A DNA stretch of 64,000 nucleotides from positions 1-64,000 of the forward strand of contig NZ_JAKVIR010000010.1 of NCBI RefSeq assembly GCF_022601975.1. The letters run 5' to 3'. The position numbers were made by a program, and so were the translations under genes. Below, piece by piece: positions 51,748 to 60,817 of this stretch. This DNA is from Pontibacter sp. E15-1. GTDB lineage: Bacteria; Bacteroidota; Bacteroidia; Cytophagales; Hymenobacteraceae. Numbering within the stretch: position 1 is the first letter of the stretch; every line of letters starts with the position of its first letter. The notes below the pieces were generated by a model, which saw only the letters and a list, made by a program, of their open reading frames with translations, made no database searches and was not told where the DNA came from.

Positions 51748-53625
51748 TTACATAATCTCGGCCAGCTCGAGCCAGCGGAATTCTTTTTCCTCCAGGTCCG
51801 TGTTGATCCCCTTGAGTTCTTTGGCCCAGGCGGTCAGCTGCTCATGGTCGGTGGTGGTGCCGGCGTTCATGGTGTCAATCAGCTCGGTTTTGCGCTGCTC
51901 CAGGCGGGCGATGTCCTTTTCCAGTTGGGTGTATTCTTTCTGCTCGGTATAAGTGGCTTTGCGTTTGGCGTCGCTGGGCTGCTCGGGTTTCTTTTCCGCT
52001 ACCTGCGGGGCGGATTTTTTGCTTTCCACCTCCTGTTTCTCCTGCTCTTTCTGCCACTCGCGGAAGTCGGTGTAGTTGCCCGGATAATTGCGGATTTTGC
52101 CTTCTCCCTCAAACACGAAGATGTGCTCCACCAGCCTGTCCATAAAGTAGCGGTCGTGGCTCACGATCAGCATGCAGCCCCCGAAGTTGAGCAGGAAATC
52201 CTCCAGGATGTTCAGCGTGATGATGTCCAGGTCGTTGGTCGGCTCATCAAGGATCAGGAAATTCGGGTTTTTGATGAGTACCCGCAGCAATTGCAGGCGG
52301 CGTTTCTCGCCACCGCTCAGCTTGCTCACAAACGTGTACTGCTGTGGCGGCGCAAACTGGAAGTGCTGCAGAAACTGGCTCGCCGTGATCACCTCGCCAT
52401 TGGCCATCTCCACCACCTCGGCTATCTCCTTCACGATATCAATCACCCGCTGGTCATCTTTAAACGTCAGCTCATCCTGGGTATAATAGCCGAAAACGGT
52501 GGTCTGGCCTGCATCAATGGTGCCTGCGTCAGGGGCCAGTTGGCCCGTCAGCATGTTCAGGAACGTGGACTTGCCCGCGCCGTTAGGCCCGATAATGCCG
52601 ATGCGATCTTTCTTCTTGAACACATACGAAAAATCCTCCACCAAATTTTTGTCTCCGAAGGACTTTGAGATATGCTCCACCTCGATGATTTTGCCGCCCT
52701 GCCGGGTGGCTTTCACCGAGAGCTCCAGCTGTGGGGCGGCGGTTTTCTTGGCGGCTTTCTCTTTCAGCTCCTCAAAGGCATCCACGCGGTACTTGGCTTT
52801 GGTGCCCCTGGCCTTGGGCATGCGCCTGATCCATTCCAGCTCTTTGCGCATTAGGTTGCGGGCCTTCTCGGTTTCGGCCACGGCGGCTTCCTCGCGGGCC
52901 GCCTTTTTCTCCAGAAAGTAGCTGTAGTTGCCTTTATAGGTATACAGCTCGCCGTTGTCGAGCTCGGCAATCTCGTTGGCCACTTTGTCCAGGAAGTAAC
53001 GGTCGTGGGTCACCATCAGCAGCGTGGTATTCTGCGTCGAGAGCACACCCTCCAGCCACTCGATGGTGTCGAGGTCCAGGTGGTTGGTTGGCTCATCCAT
53101 GATCAGCATGTCAGGCTCGTCGATGAGCACGCGGGCCATCGCCACGCGTTTGCGCTGCCCTCCGGAGAGGTTCTTTACCACGTCGTCGAGGTTGTTTATA
53201 CCCAGTTTGGAGAGCACCTGCTTTACCTTCACCTCAAAGTCCCAGGCCTGTAGCTCATCCATGCGCTCCATCACCTCCTGCATTTTCCCGGCGCTGGTAT
53301 GGGGGTCAGCAATGGCGGCCTCGTAGTCCCGGATCAGGTCCAGGGTTTGGTTCTTGCCCGAAAAGATGTTCTGCTGCACGGTCAGTTCCTCGTCAAACTC
53401 GGGGTTCTGGCCCAGGTAGCCGATGCGAACCTCTTTCCGGACGCTTACGCTACCCTCATCAGGGGCGAGGAGCCCGGCCAGTATATTAAGGAGCGTTGTT
53501 TTGCCAGAGCCGTTTACGCCCACCAACACGATGCGCTGCCCCTGGCTAATGCCAAAGTTCAGGTTTTTGAAAAGCCAGCGCTCGGCAAAATTTTTAGAGA
53601 TATTTTCTGCGGATAAGAAATTCAT
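51748..53625 (-). CDS. ABC-F family ATPase (Uup-like)
   Basis: A 625-residue cytosolic protein with two ABC domains. Walker A motifs are GVNGSGKTT and GPNGAGKST, signature motifs LSGGQRKR and LSGGEKRR, and Walker B motifs LLIMDEPTNHLD-like and FLILDEPTNDLD. A linker of charged helices lies between them. A C-terminal coiled coil (about 530-620) is the Uup-type extension that binds nucleic acid. ABC-F proteins act on ribosomes or branched DNA; they have no membrane part. Confidence 0.93.
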   Translation of the reverse strand: MNFLSAENISKNFAERWLFKNLNFGISQGQRIVLVGVNGSGKTTLLNILAGLLAPDEGSVSVRKEVRIGYLGQNPEFDEELTVQQNIFSGKNQTLDLIRDYEAAIADPHTSAGKMQEVMERMDELQAWDFEVKVKQVLSKLGINNLDDVVKNLSGGQRKRVAMARVLIDEPDMLIMDEPTNHLDLDTIEWLEGVLSTQNTTLLMVTHDRYFLDKVANEIAELDNGELYTYKGNYSYFLEKKAAREEAAVAETEKARNLMRKELEWIRRMPKARGTKAKYRVDAFEELKEKAAKKTAAPQLELSVKATRQGGKIIEVEHISKSFGDKNLVEDFSYVFKKKDRIGIIGPNGAGKSTFLNMLTGQLAPDAGTIDAGQTTVFGYYTQDELTFKDDQRVIDIVKEIAEVVEMANGEVITASQFLQHFQFAPPQQYTFVSKLSGGEKRRLQLLRVLIKNPNFLILDEPTNDLDIITLNILEDFLLNFGGCMLIVSHDRYFMDRLVEHIFVFEGEGKIRNYPGNYTDFREWQKEQEKQEVESKKSAPQVAEKKPEQPSDAKRKATYTEQKEYTQLEKDIARLEQRKTELIDTMNAGTTTDHEQLTAWAKELKGINTDLEEKEFRWLELAEIM

Positions 53626-53786
53626 GGGGCAAATTTAGGCATTTATCCGCAGAGGTGGAGGCAAAATAAATCCGGCCTTTCGCAGCAAGCCGCAAGCCGC
53701 TAACGATAGATGTATAGCTTGGGTATACCTGTGCGGCCGCCTGTCCGTAGCCAAGTGTAAAAGTCAAGTATGCGTTGAGGTGGATG

Positions 53787-54287
53787 TTAATCCGTCACGA
53801 CCACTGTACAGGAGAGGTAGTCGTGCAGGGTTTGCTTGCGGCGGGTAGAAAGCATCAGAAGAAAACCCAGGAACACCGTGGCCACGGAGAGCAGCTTGGC
53901 GAAATAGCGCAGGTTAGCCCGGGCAAAGCTGATGCGGCGGCCCCGCAGATCCGTCACCCGGAGGCCCAGGCTGAATTTGCCGACGGAAGCCTGCTTCTGA
54001 GACGACTGCAGCACCGTGAAGTACAGCCAGTGCATCACCAGAAAATACGGGTTGATAAACACCAGCTTCACGGTATCCAGCAACTGGCCCAGAAAATCCC
54101 CGTTCTGAAAAAGGGTCTCCCAACTCTGGAGTTGCAGGTCAGAATCGCTCAAGCCATATAGCACAAAGGAAAAGGAGAAAACCAGCAGCGTCGAGTCTAT
54201 CAAAAAGGCAATGAGGCGCGCCATAAGGCTGCCGTACAGCTCAGAGCTTTTGATGGTAGGACTTGGTAGAGTAAACGCTTTTTGCAT
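53787..54287 (-). CDS. RDD family membrane protein
   Basis: A 166-residue membrane protein with three to four helices. GSLMARLIAFLIDSTLL carries the R-D pattern at the first helix, GKFSLGLRVTDLRGRRISFARANLRYFAK is the conserved middle part, and LHDYLSCTVVV closes it. The family has no single known function. It is the next minus-strand gene after the ABC-F gene, 161 bases upstream of it, so it could form its own unit. Confidence 0.85.
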   Translation of the reverse strand: MQKAFTLPSPTIKSSELYGSLMARLIAFLIDSTLLVFSFSFVLYGLSDSDLQLQSWETLFQNGDFLGQLLDTVKLVFINPYFLVMHWLYFTVLQSSQKQASVGKFSLGLRVTDLRGRRISFARANLRYFAKLLSVATVFLGFLLMLSTRRKQTLHDYLSCTVVVTD

Positions 54288-54611
54288 ACCTCTGAAACTA
54301 TTTATACTGGGAAAATTTGTTTTCTGATACTAGATGAAGGAGTCGTCAGGCAGAACTGGGATACGCGAGGCAATGCACTGCTTGGTGCTACTGAAGGTCG
54401 TGTTATTTCTGTTCTAAATTACACATTTTTGTTTAAATCTAATAAAATTTTACATGGAAATAATTTAACGCACCCAAATTGTTTACATGCTATGTTACGG
54501 TTTAACTTTTCTGGGCTCAAAATAATTTCTGAGCGGAAACATAAATTAGTAGACACGCAGAAATGATTAGCCAACGTGACTTTCGGCACTTTTTACCTAA
54601 ATTAGCCCGTG
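54288..54611. other. AT-rich intergenic region upstream of murI
   Basis: About 320 bp, AT-rich in its second half, between divergent RDD and murI. A weak open frame across it (about 94 codons from a TTG) has no family resemblance. It likely carries both promoters. Confidence 0.5.
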
Positions 54612-55427
54612 ATGACAGAGGACATAAAACAACGGCCGATAGGCATTTTTGACAGCGGAATAGGCGGCCTGACGGTGGCTCAGGCAATCATCAGCTTGCT
54701 GCCGAATGAGCGCATTATCTATTTTGGCGACACCGCCCATTTGCCCTACGGCGACAAATCTACTGCGGCCATACAGGCCTATGCCGTTAAAATCTGTGAC
54801 CTGCTGATTGAGCAGCACTGCAAAGTGATCCTGATTGCCTGCAACTCTGCCTCGGCGGCGGCTTACGAGTTGGTGAAAGAGTATGTGGGCAGCAAGGCGA
54901 AGGTGCTGAACGTGATCGACCCGACCGTGCAGCATATCGGCCAGTTATACCCCCGGAAAAAAGTTGGCCTCATCGGCACCAAGCAAACCGTGAACTCCAA
55001 TGTATACCGCAAAAAAGTGGATGAGCTGGACCTGGGTATAAATCTCCAGTCGCATGCCACGCCACTGCTTGCCGCCATGATCGAGGAGGGCTTTTTCAAT
55101 GACTCCATCTCTGAGAGCGTGATCCATACCTACCTCTCTGACCCCGACCTGCTGGGCATTGAGGCGCTTATCCTGGGCTGCACCCACTATCCGCTGATCA
55201 AAAAACAGATAGAGAACTTTTACGAGGGGGAGGTGGATGTGCTGGACGCCAGTCAGATAGTGGCCCAGCACGTGAAAGCCTACCTGCAGGGGCAGGGCCT
55301 CGCCGCTGAAAAGCTGCTGGGCGACCACAAATTCTACGTCTCAGACTTTACCCGCTCGTTCGAGGAGAGCACCCGCATCTTCTTTAAGCGGCAGGTGCAC
55401 CTGGAGCATTACCCGCTGTGGGAGTAG
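54612..55427 (+). CDS. murI: Glutamate racemase
   Basis: From the ATG at 54612 (an in-frame GTG precedes it by one codon), 271 residues. It supplies D-Glu for peptidoglycan. IGIFDSGIGGLTV, YFGDTAHLPYG, the first catalytic Cys in IACNSASAAA (usually ACNTASA) and the second in ALILGCTHYPL are all present. The length is standard. It stands before a repeat tract and the YgiB-like gene. Confidence 0.94.
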   Translation: MTEDIKQRPIGIFDSGIGGLTVAQAIISLLPNERIIYFGDTAHLPYGDKSTAAIQAYAVKICDLLIEQHCKVILIACNSASAAAYELVKEYVGSKAKVLNVIDPTVQHIGQLYPRKKVGLIGTKQTVNSNVYRKKVDELDLGINLQSHATPLLAAMIEEGFFNDSISESVIHTYLSDPDLLGIEALILGCTHYPLIKKQIENFYEGEVDVLDASQIVAQHVKAYLQGQGLAAEKLLGDHKFYVSDFTRSFEESTRIFFKRQVHLEHYPLWE

Positions 55428-55445
55428 GGGCGCGCGTGGCGCGCC

Positions 55446-55470
55446 AATTACGAATTACGAATTACGAATT
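55446..55470 (+). repeat. Heptamer tandem repeat (AATTACG)x3
   Basis: Three exact AATTACG units plus AATT sit 19 bases after the murI stop. Short tracts of this kind are common in Bacteroidota intergenic DNA; no function is evident. Confidence 0.8.
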
Positions 55471-55592
55471 CCGAGTTTGGGGATATGAGCATAGGATAGT
55501 TGGGTTTCCCCAATCCTCATGCCATCCGACGCGACTTCAGGCGTTTCGCCGTAAAAAGCTTACCTTTAAAGTAGACAGAAAGCATACGCATC

Positions 55593-56141
55593 ATGAAAAA
55601 AAGATATCTGACCATTGGCGACTTTAAACGCAATGCCTTTATTGTGGCTGCCGCCGCCTGCATGGGCCTGACCAGTTGCAGCAGCAACCCCGACCAGAAC
55701 GAGTGGAATGCGGAAAGCGAGATGGCTACAACCGACGGCATAATTACCGAGATGACGGAGCAGGGCCCGGACCAGTGGAAAATAACGGATGAACGCACCA
55801 CCGCGCCCGGCAAGAGCATGGCGATTCTCAAATACAACGATGGCCGCATAGACACCCTGCAGGGGCTGGAGCTGCAAAACCGTTTGCAGGATATGTCCAG
55901 AAACGAAGGCAGCTACCGGCAAGGTGGGTATGGCATGAGCAGTGTGCTGTGGTGGAGTGCGCTGGGCTATATGGCCGGACGAAACACCGGGCCGCGGGCG
56001 GGCTACTACGCCAACCCCAACCTCATAAACCGCACCGATACCTGGCGCCAGAACGTGCAGACAAGCCGCCAGCGTGCCACGGCACCCGGCTCGGGCCGCA
56101 GCGGGTTTTTCAGGGGCCGTAGCGGCGGGGCAGGCGCATAA
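55593..56141 (+). CDS. YgiB-like lipoprotein
   Basis: A 182-residue lipoprotein: the signal ends at MGLTSC (about Cys29). The mature part has an acidic start, a central GYGMSSVLWWSALGYMAGRN segment and a C-terminus rich in Arg, Gly and Ser. That layout (lipobox, W-containing GYMxGR segment, RG-rich tail) resembles E. coli YgiB/DUF1190. The following gene is a YgiC-like synthase, the same order as in E. coli, 11 bases apart. Assignment rests on this synteny and the short motif, not on overall identity. Confidence 0.6.
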   Translation: MKKRYLTIGDFKRNAFIVAAAACMGLTSCSSNPDQNEWNAESEMATTDGIITEMTEQGPDQWKITDERTTAPGKSMAILKYNDGRIDTLQGLELQNRLQDMSRNEGSYRQGGYGMSSVLWWSALGYMAGRNTGPRAGYYANPNLINRTDTWRQNVQTSRQRATAPGSGRSGFFRGRSGGAGA

Positions 56142-56152
56142 ACCACAATAAG

Positions 56153-57337
56153 ATGGCTATGACAAAAGGAACTGTTCGCCTCGAAGCCCATACCGGTGAC
56201 GTGGAAACCGCCGTGCGCGGCCTCGGCTGGGAATGGTGCGTGGAAGACGGCTGCGCCAACTATGTGCCGGGCGAGGCAGTGGTGGTAACAGAGAAAGAGG
56301 CCGATGCCTTGCTGGATGCCGCCGACACGCTGTATGATATGCTGGTGCAGGCCGTGCCCGACGACCTGCCGGATGCTTTCCTGCAGGTGCTGTGCATCCC
56401 CGAAAACCTGTGGCCGATCGTGCGGCAGTCGTGGCACGACGACCGGCACTGGCACCTATACGGTCGCTTTGATCTGGTGCAAACGCCGGAAGGGCCTAAG
56501 CTGCTGGAGTTTAATGCTGATACCGCCACGTCCATACCTGAAACCGCGGTGGTGCAGTGGGCAAGCCTGGCCGCTGCTGGCAAGAACGAGGCGAACCAGT
56601 GTTCGGGCCTGTATGAGGCCCTGGTGGCACAGTTTAAAGCCTGGCGCATGCTCAACGACGACCTGACGCCCGCCCTGCTGCTGACTTATATCGGAGAGAG
56701 TGCCGAAGACGAATCGAACTGCGCTGTGCTGGCGCAGGCAGCCCGCGAGGCCGGTTTCGACGCGCACCTTTGCCCGGTGGAGGAAATGACCGTTTCGACG
56801 GAGGGCGAAGAAAAGGGCGTTTGGGCACAGGTAGGGGCAGAGCAGTGGCAGCAGTTTCCATTTCTGTTTAAGTTGCTGCCCTGGGAGCAGATTGCCTGGG
56901 AAGAACCGGAACTGCTCGACAGCCTCACACTTCTTTCCCGAGCCCGCAACGTTGTGATCGCAAACCCCGCGTATAGCCTGCTTTTCCAGAGCAAGGGCAT
57001 GCTGGCGTGGCTCTGGAAAGCCTATCCATACCACCCTTTGCTGTTAGAAACCGATCTGGAGCCGATCAGCGGCAAATATATCCGAAAGCCCTACTTTGGC
57101 CGCGAGGGGCAAAGCGTGGAGGTGATAGACAAGGTATCCATCACAAAAATGGCGGGCGAGTACGACGCGCAAAAGCAGGTATACCAGCGCTGGTGCGACT
57201 TGCCCGAAGATACCAAAGGCTATACCTACCAGGCGGGTGTGTTCTGGGCAGGGGAGGGCTGCGCCATCGGTTTCCGCAGAGAGAAAGGCATTATCACCAA
57301 CCTATCGCAGTTTGTGCCGCATCTGGTGGAGGGTTGA
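56153..57337 (+). CDS. Glutathionylspermidine synthase-family protein (YgiC-like)
   Basis: A 394-residue ATP-grasp enzyme of the glutathionylspermidine synthase family, lacking the amidase domain of E. coli Gsp. GRFDLVQTPEGPKLLEFNADTATSIPE is the ATP-grasp nucleotide/metal segment. YIRKPYFGREGQSVEV and LLPWEQIAWEEP belong to the substrate side. YgiC-type proteins ligate an amine to a peptide or protein carboxyl; the real substrate is unknown. It follows the YgiB-like gene closely. Confidence 0.85.
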   Translation: MAMTKGTVRLEAHTGDVETAVRGLGWEWCVEDGCANYVPGEAVVVTEKEADALLDAADTLYDMLVQAVPDDLPDAFLQVLCIPENLWPIVRQSWHDDRHWHLYGRFDLVQTPEGPKLLEFNADTATSIPETAVVQWASLAAAGKNEANQCSGLYEALVAQFKAWRMLNDDLTPALLLTYIGESAEDESNCAVLAQAAREAGFDAHLCPVEEMTVSTEGEEKGVWAQVGAEQWQQFPFLFKLLPWEQIAWEEPELLDSLTLLSRARNVVIANPAYSLLFQSKGMLAWLWKAYPYHPLLLETDLEPISGKYIRKPYFGREGQSVEVIDKVSITKMAGEYDAQKQVYQRWCDLPEDTKGYTYQAGVFWAGEGCAIGFRREKGIITNLSQFVPHLVEG

Positions 57338-57400
57338 TCCGTACTATACTGATTTCTCCTTAACCGAAACGTATCAGATTTTTTCACAAAACCCACTCCC

Positions 57401-58531
57401 ATGAAAATCGTCGTCGCTCCGGATTCCTTTAAAGGCAGCCTGTCGGCCAAAGAGGTGGGGCTGACTATCCAGGAGGCCTTTCTGCGGGAAATTCCTGGAG
57501 CTGAGGTGGTGGTGGTGCCGATGGCAGATGGCGGAGAAGGGACACTGGACGCCCTGCTGTTTGCCACCAATGGAGAGAAGATAAGCGCAGTAGTCACAGG
57601 CCCCTTGGGCGAACAGGTAACAACGGTCTATGGCATTTTGGGCGATGGGAAAACGGCTGTGATCGAAATGGCGCAAGTGGCAGGCTTGCCTATGGTGCCA
57701 GACAGCAAACGGAACCCCTCACAGACGACTACTTATGGCGTGGGCGAATTGATTTTGGCCGCGTTGGAGAAAGGCATCCGCTCCTTTATAATCGGGTTAG
57801 GCGGGAGCGCTACCAACGACGGTGGCCTCGGCATGCTTCAGGCTTTGGGCGCCACTTTCCTGGATAAGGCGGGGAGCCCTGTAAAACCTGTTGGGGCCGC
57901 TTTGCAGGAAATCGCCTCGGTTGATTTTACCGATACCTATCCAGCCTTAAAAGAAAGCAAATTCACGGTGGCCAGCGACGTGGAAAATCCTCTGTGCGGA
58001 GAAAATGGCGCTACATTCGTTTTCGGTCCGCAGAAAGGCGCAACGGTAACGCAGTTGCAGCAGTTGGACGATGGTATGGCGAAGTATGCCCGGCTCGTGG
58101 AAGCGCAGTTAGGTATAAAAATGCAATCCGTCCCGGGAGCGGGCGCAGCGGGCGGTCTTGGCTTCGGGTTTCTGGTGCTGGGCGCTGAGATACAGTCTGG
58201 TGCGCAGGTCGTGGCCGAAGCAACCTGTTTGGAAGCGCAGATAAGGCAGGCAGACTGGGTAATCACCGGGGAGGGCCAGAGCGATTTCCAGACCCTGTAT
58301 GGAAAAGCTCCTTTCTATGTCGCGCAGCTAGCCAAAAGATACGGCGTGGGCACGATCCTGATTTCTGGAGGCCTGGGCCCGGGGCACGAGCAACTGTTGG
58401 ATCATTTCGTGAGCTGTCACGCTGTTGTCAATTCCCCGATGCCGCTGCAGCAGGCAATAGACCAGGCGCAGCCGCTGTTGTTTTCATGCGCCCGTAACAT
58501 TGCGCGCATTGTCAGGGCAGGCGTTTCGTAA
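57401..58531 (+). CDS. Glycerate kinase (GarK type)
   Basis: A 376-residue type II glycerate kinase that makes 2- or 3-phosphoglycerate. VVAPDSFKGSLSAKEVG opens the protein. PMADGGEGTLDALL, IGLGGSATNDGGLGMLQALGA, GAGAAGGLGFGFL and TGEGQSDFQTLYGKAP are all present. Length is standard. A GntP-type permease (62138) lies 3.6 kb downstream, and together they might handle glycerate or gluconate. Confidence 0.93.
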   Translation: MKIVVAPDSFKGSLSAKEVGLTIQEAFLREIPGAEVVVVPMADGGEGTLDALLFATNGEKISAVVTGPLGEQVTTVYGILGDGKTAVIEMAQVAGLPMVPDSKRNPSQTTTYGVGELILAALEKGIRSFIIGLGGSATNDGGLGMLQALGATFLDKAGSPVKPVGAALQEIASVDFTDTYPALKESKFTVASDVENPLCGENGATFVFGPQKGATVTQLQQLDDGMAKYARLVEAQLGIKMQSVPGAGAAGGLGFGFLVLGAEIQSGAQVVAEATCLEAQIRQADWVITGEGQSDFQTLYGKAPFYVAQLAKRYGVGTILISGGLGPGHEQLLDHFVSCHAVVNSPMPLQQAIDQAQPLLFSCARNIARIVRAGVS

Positions 58532-59290
58532 TAGCTGTTCCATACCTATCATAGTGTCTCAGGTTCAGCAAAAGAGCCATACAGTCCACAAAAGTCCCCC
58601 TTGGGGGTAGGGGCCCTCGAAGAAGAAGGGGGCAGGGGGATGAAAGGCGGCCGGAAGAACCTTTCCTGCTCTTGCATGATGTGAAACAGCTGCTATAATA
58701 TCTTACTTCTGATTGTCCGCAGGGAGTGTCATCCCCCTAACCCCCTTCAAAGGGTAGGGCCGTTAAGTTCTAACGAAAATTGTCCCCTTGAGGGGACCGC
58801 AGGGGTGTAAAGCCAGCAAAAATAACCTTTCGCAAAGAGCAAACACCCCTCTAACTCCCCTCAAGGGGAGAATCGTTTTTCTGCTATATTAAATCTTTAC
58901 GTGAAGACATGGTGCAAATTCTTAGAACTTAACGGCCCTACCTTCAAAGGGGGGCGGAAGTGGGCACTGCGTAACAGCAGGTATAACTCAGGTTCTTAAA
59001 ACAAGCTGACATTTCGTTTCTAAAAGCGAGATTTAACAAGGTCTTCTAGCTACTCTTCTGAACAACTCCTGGTTTAACCGAAAAAACCGCCCATACTCTA
59101 CACCCTAGCAACAGATCGTTCTCACCGGCTGATGGCATCATTCGGAAATCGATCTGGCCTACATAAGTTCTGCCTGCTATTCGATCTGTATAAGGTGCAA
59201 CAGCCATACCCTTTTCAACTAGGCGTATTCATTCTAAAATAGGATTTATCCAATAATATTTTAATATTTAATTTTTTATATATAAATTGC
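58532..59290. other. Intergenic region with nested palindromic elements
   Basis: Holds no gene. 58590-58750 and 58941-58970 form an outer set of C/G-rich inverted segments (CCCCCTTGGGGG at 58596-58607; GGGGGCAGGGGGATGA at 58628-58643 against TCATCCCCCTAACCCCC at 58729-58745). A separate 186-bp element is inserted in it. 58985-59230 is unremarkable and 59230-59290 is AT-rich. Confidence 0.65.
58755..58940. mobile_element. 186-bp non-coding inverted-repeat element with flanking duplication
   Basis: The element begins TAGGGCCGTTAAGTTCTA (58755-58772) and ends with its exact complement (58923-58940). CCTTCAAAGG flanks both sides (58744-58753 and 58941-58950) as a putative 10-bp target duplication. 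One G (58754) separates the left repeat from the element. Inside, CCCCTTGAGGGG (58784-58795) and CCCCTCAAGGGG (58865-58876) pair again, so the whole can fold into one long hairpin. No transposase gene; it would need one in trans. Confidence 0.72.
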
Positions 59291-59320
59291 ATTGATTTTA
59301 AGAAATCATGTATATCTTTA
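59291..59320 (+). promoter_or_regulatory. Putative promoter of the AhpD-like / DHp / regulator operon
   Basis: ATTG (59291-59294, 3 of 4 to TTTG) and TATCTTTA (59313-59320, 7 of 8 to TAnnTTTG) lie 18 bases apart in very AT-rich DNA, 40 bases before the start codon. Spacing is slightly short, so this is a moderate call. Confidence 0.45.
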
Positions 59321-59359
59321 TCTAAAATTTTACAACACAACCCTTAATACACCCTTACT

Positions 59360-59947
59360 ATGAGTGCAATAGCTATAGAGCAACTTACCCGTTTCCGGAC
59401 GGTAAGTTACGAAGAGGCAACGCCCGAGGTAAAAGCCATTTATGAAGAAACAATGCAGAGCCTGCAGTTGCCTTTTGTGCTGAACTGGTTTAAGTGCCAG
59501 GGCGGAAACGAGACACTGCTGCGCGGCAACTGGGCCAAACTGCGCTCCACCCTGCTGGAGGGACAGGTGCCAAACGTCCTGAAGCAATTGATTATCTACA
59601 ACGTGTCCAAGGAAAGAGGCTGCGATTACTGCGCCCATGCCCACGGCATCTTTGCAGACAGTATGAGCAGAATGATCAGCGACGACGAGAACTTCCGGGC
59701 TACCGAAGACCTCAACTCCCCGATACTCCCCCAAAGCTACAAAGTCGCCATCCGGGTGGCTACCAAGGCGGCGCTGCGGACAGCGACCGTGACGGACCGT
59801 GATTTTGATGAGCTGCAGCAGGAAGGCTTCTCTGAAGACGAGATCCAGGAACTGATGGCCCAGTCGGATCTGGTGAACATGCTCAACACGATTGCCACGG
59901 TATCCGGCATCAAGCTGGACAACGAGCTGCTGGAGCCCGAGTTTTAA
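59360..59947 (+). CDS. Carboxymuconolactone decarboxylase / AhpD-like protein
   Basis: A 195-residue all-helical protein. The AhpD-core motif is seen as ERGCDYCAHAHG (Cys-x-x-Cys then His), the site used for peroxide-linked thiol chemistry in AhpD-type enzymes. A preceding helix (about 50-72) completes the family fold. It starts an apparent operon with a DHp-only protein (44 bases on) and a response regulator, so the redox chemistry and the signalling could be linked; this is inferred. Confidence 0.82.
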   Translation: MSAIAIEQLTRFRTVSYEEATPEVKAIYEETMQSLQLPFVLNWFKCQGGNETLLRGNWAKLRSTLLEGQVPNVLKQLIIYNVSKERGCDYCAHAHGIFADSMSRMISDDENFRATEDLNSPILPQSYKVAIRVATKAALRTATVTDRDFDELQQEGFSEDEIQELMAQSDLVNMLNTIATVSGIKLDNELLEPEF

Positions 59948-59991
59948 TAGATTTGTATCAGGAGGCGCAATAATCCGGAGGGGAAGAAGGG

Positions 59992-60798
59992 GTGAAGGAT
60001 AGTCAGATTTACAGAGTCACGTATGAGGCGTTTTCACGCTTCTCCACCGTCCTGATGCGCTGCCGGTCATTCGAGGAGATAGGGGACGCCCTGCGGGTGA
60101 ACCTGAAATACCTCCTCAATTTCCATGTGTTCAGAGTCAGCTTTAACTGGGAAGACTACTTTATACATATCACGGTGAGTGCGGCCGGCTCCAGCGTTCA
60201 GGTGCGGGAGCAGCACGACTACCTGCCGCATGAGCAGCAACTGCTGGAAAAAGGAAGGCCCTTGCTCTGGACAGACTTATCTGTGCTCGGGCTCCCGGCA
60301 GAATTTCGTTTAGCGGAAGCGGAGCAGGGGCAGCTTTGGGGGTGGGCCTTCAATAGGGAGAAATGCCAAATCCTCCTTTCAGTGCTGGCGGGCAACAGCA
60401 AAGACTTCTCGGGGCGCGATGTCACGTTTGTGAAGCTGATCGCCGAAAACCTGGAGTCGAAACTGCTGGAGCTGTGCCTGTTTCAGGTGCTGGACAAGAA
60501 GAACGAGGTGATCTCGTCAATCAACGAAAACCAGCAGCGGGTGATCAAGTTGCGCACCCAGCAGATTGCCGAGAAAAACGAGCGGCTCATGGAAATCTCC
60601 ATTCTCAACGCGCACCAGGTGCGGGAGCCGCTGAGCCGCATCCTCGGCCTGATCAACATGATTGACCATGGCAGCTCGCCGGAGGTAATCCAGGAGAAAA
60701 TAATGCCCCGGCTGAGGCGGTCTTCCGAGGACCTGGACGAGGCCTTGCAGGAAGTGATCACCAAGGCCACCTCAGAACTTATTGAATTGAAAGCGTAA
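59992..60798 (+). CDS. Histidine-kinase-like protein with DHp but no ATPase domain
   Basis: 268 residues from a GTG. Residues about 10-165 look like a GAF-type sensor, 170-205 a coiled coil, and 200-262 a dimerisation/phosphoacceptor helix pair. The conserved His208 lies in ILNAHQVREPLSRILGLINM. The protein stops there; there is no N, G1 or G2 box. It therefore cannot phosphorylate itself but could receive or pass on phosphate, like Spo0B or HPt proteins. A response regulator follows 19 bases later, so a relay with an unlinked kinase is plausible. Confidence 0.75.
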   Translation: MKDSQIYRVTYEAFSRFSTVLMRCRSFEEIGDALRVNLKYLLNFHVFRVSFNWEDYFIHITVSAAGSSVQVREQHDYLPHEQQLLEKGRPLLWTDLSVLGLPAEFRLAEAEQGQLWGWAFNREKCQILLSVLAGNSKDFSGRDVTFVKLIAENLESKLLELCLFQVLDKKNEVISSINENQQRVIKLRTQQIAEKNERLMEISILNAHQVREPLSRILGLINMIDHGSSPEVIQEKIMPRLRRSSEDLDEALQEVITKATSELIELKA

Positions 60799-60817
60799 TC
60801 CATAAATCTTAGAAGGA

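Noticed and set aside
54282..54566. 94-codon frame from TTG upstream of murI
   Set aside because: Overlaps the RDD start, AT-rich, no resemblance to any protein family.
58590..58900. CRISPR array
   Set aside because: The C/G-rich repeats are inverted, irregular and lack spacers of constant length; no cas genes.
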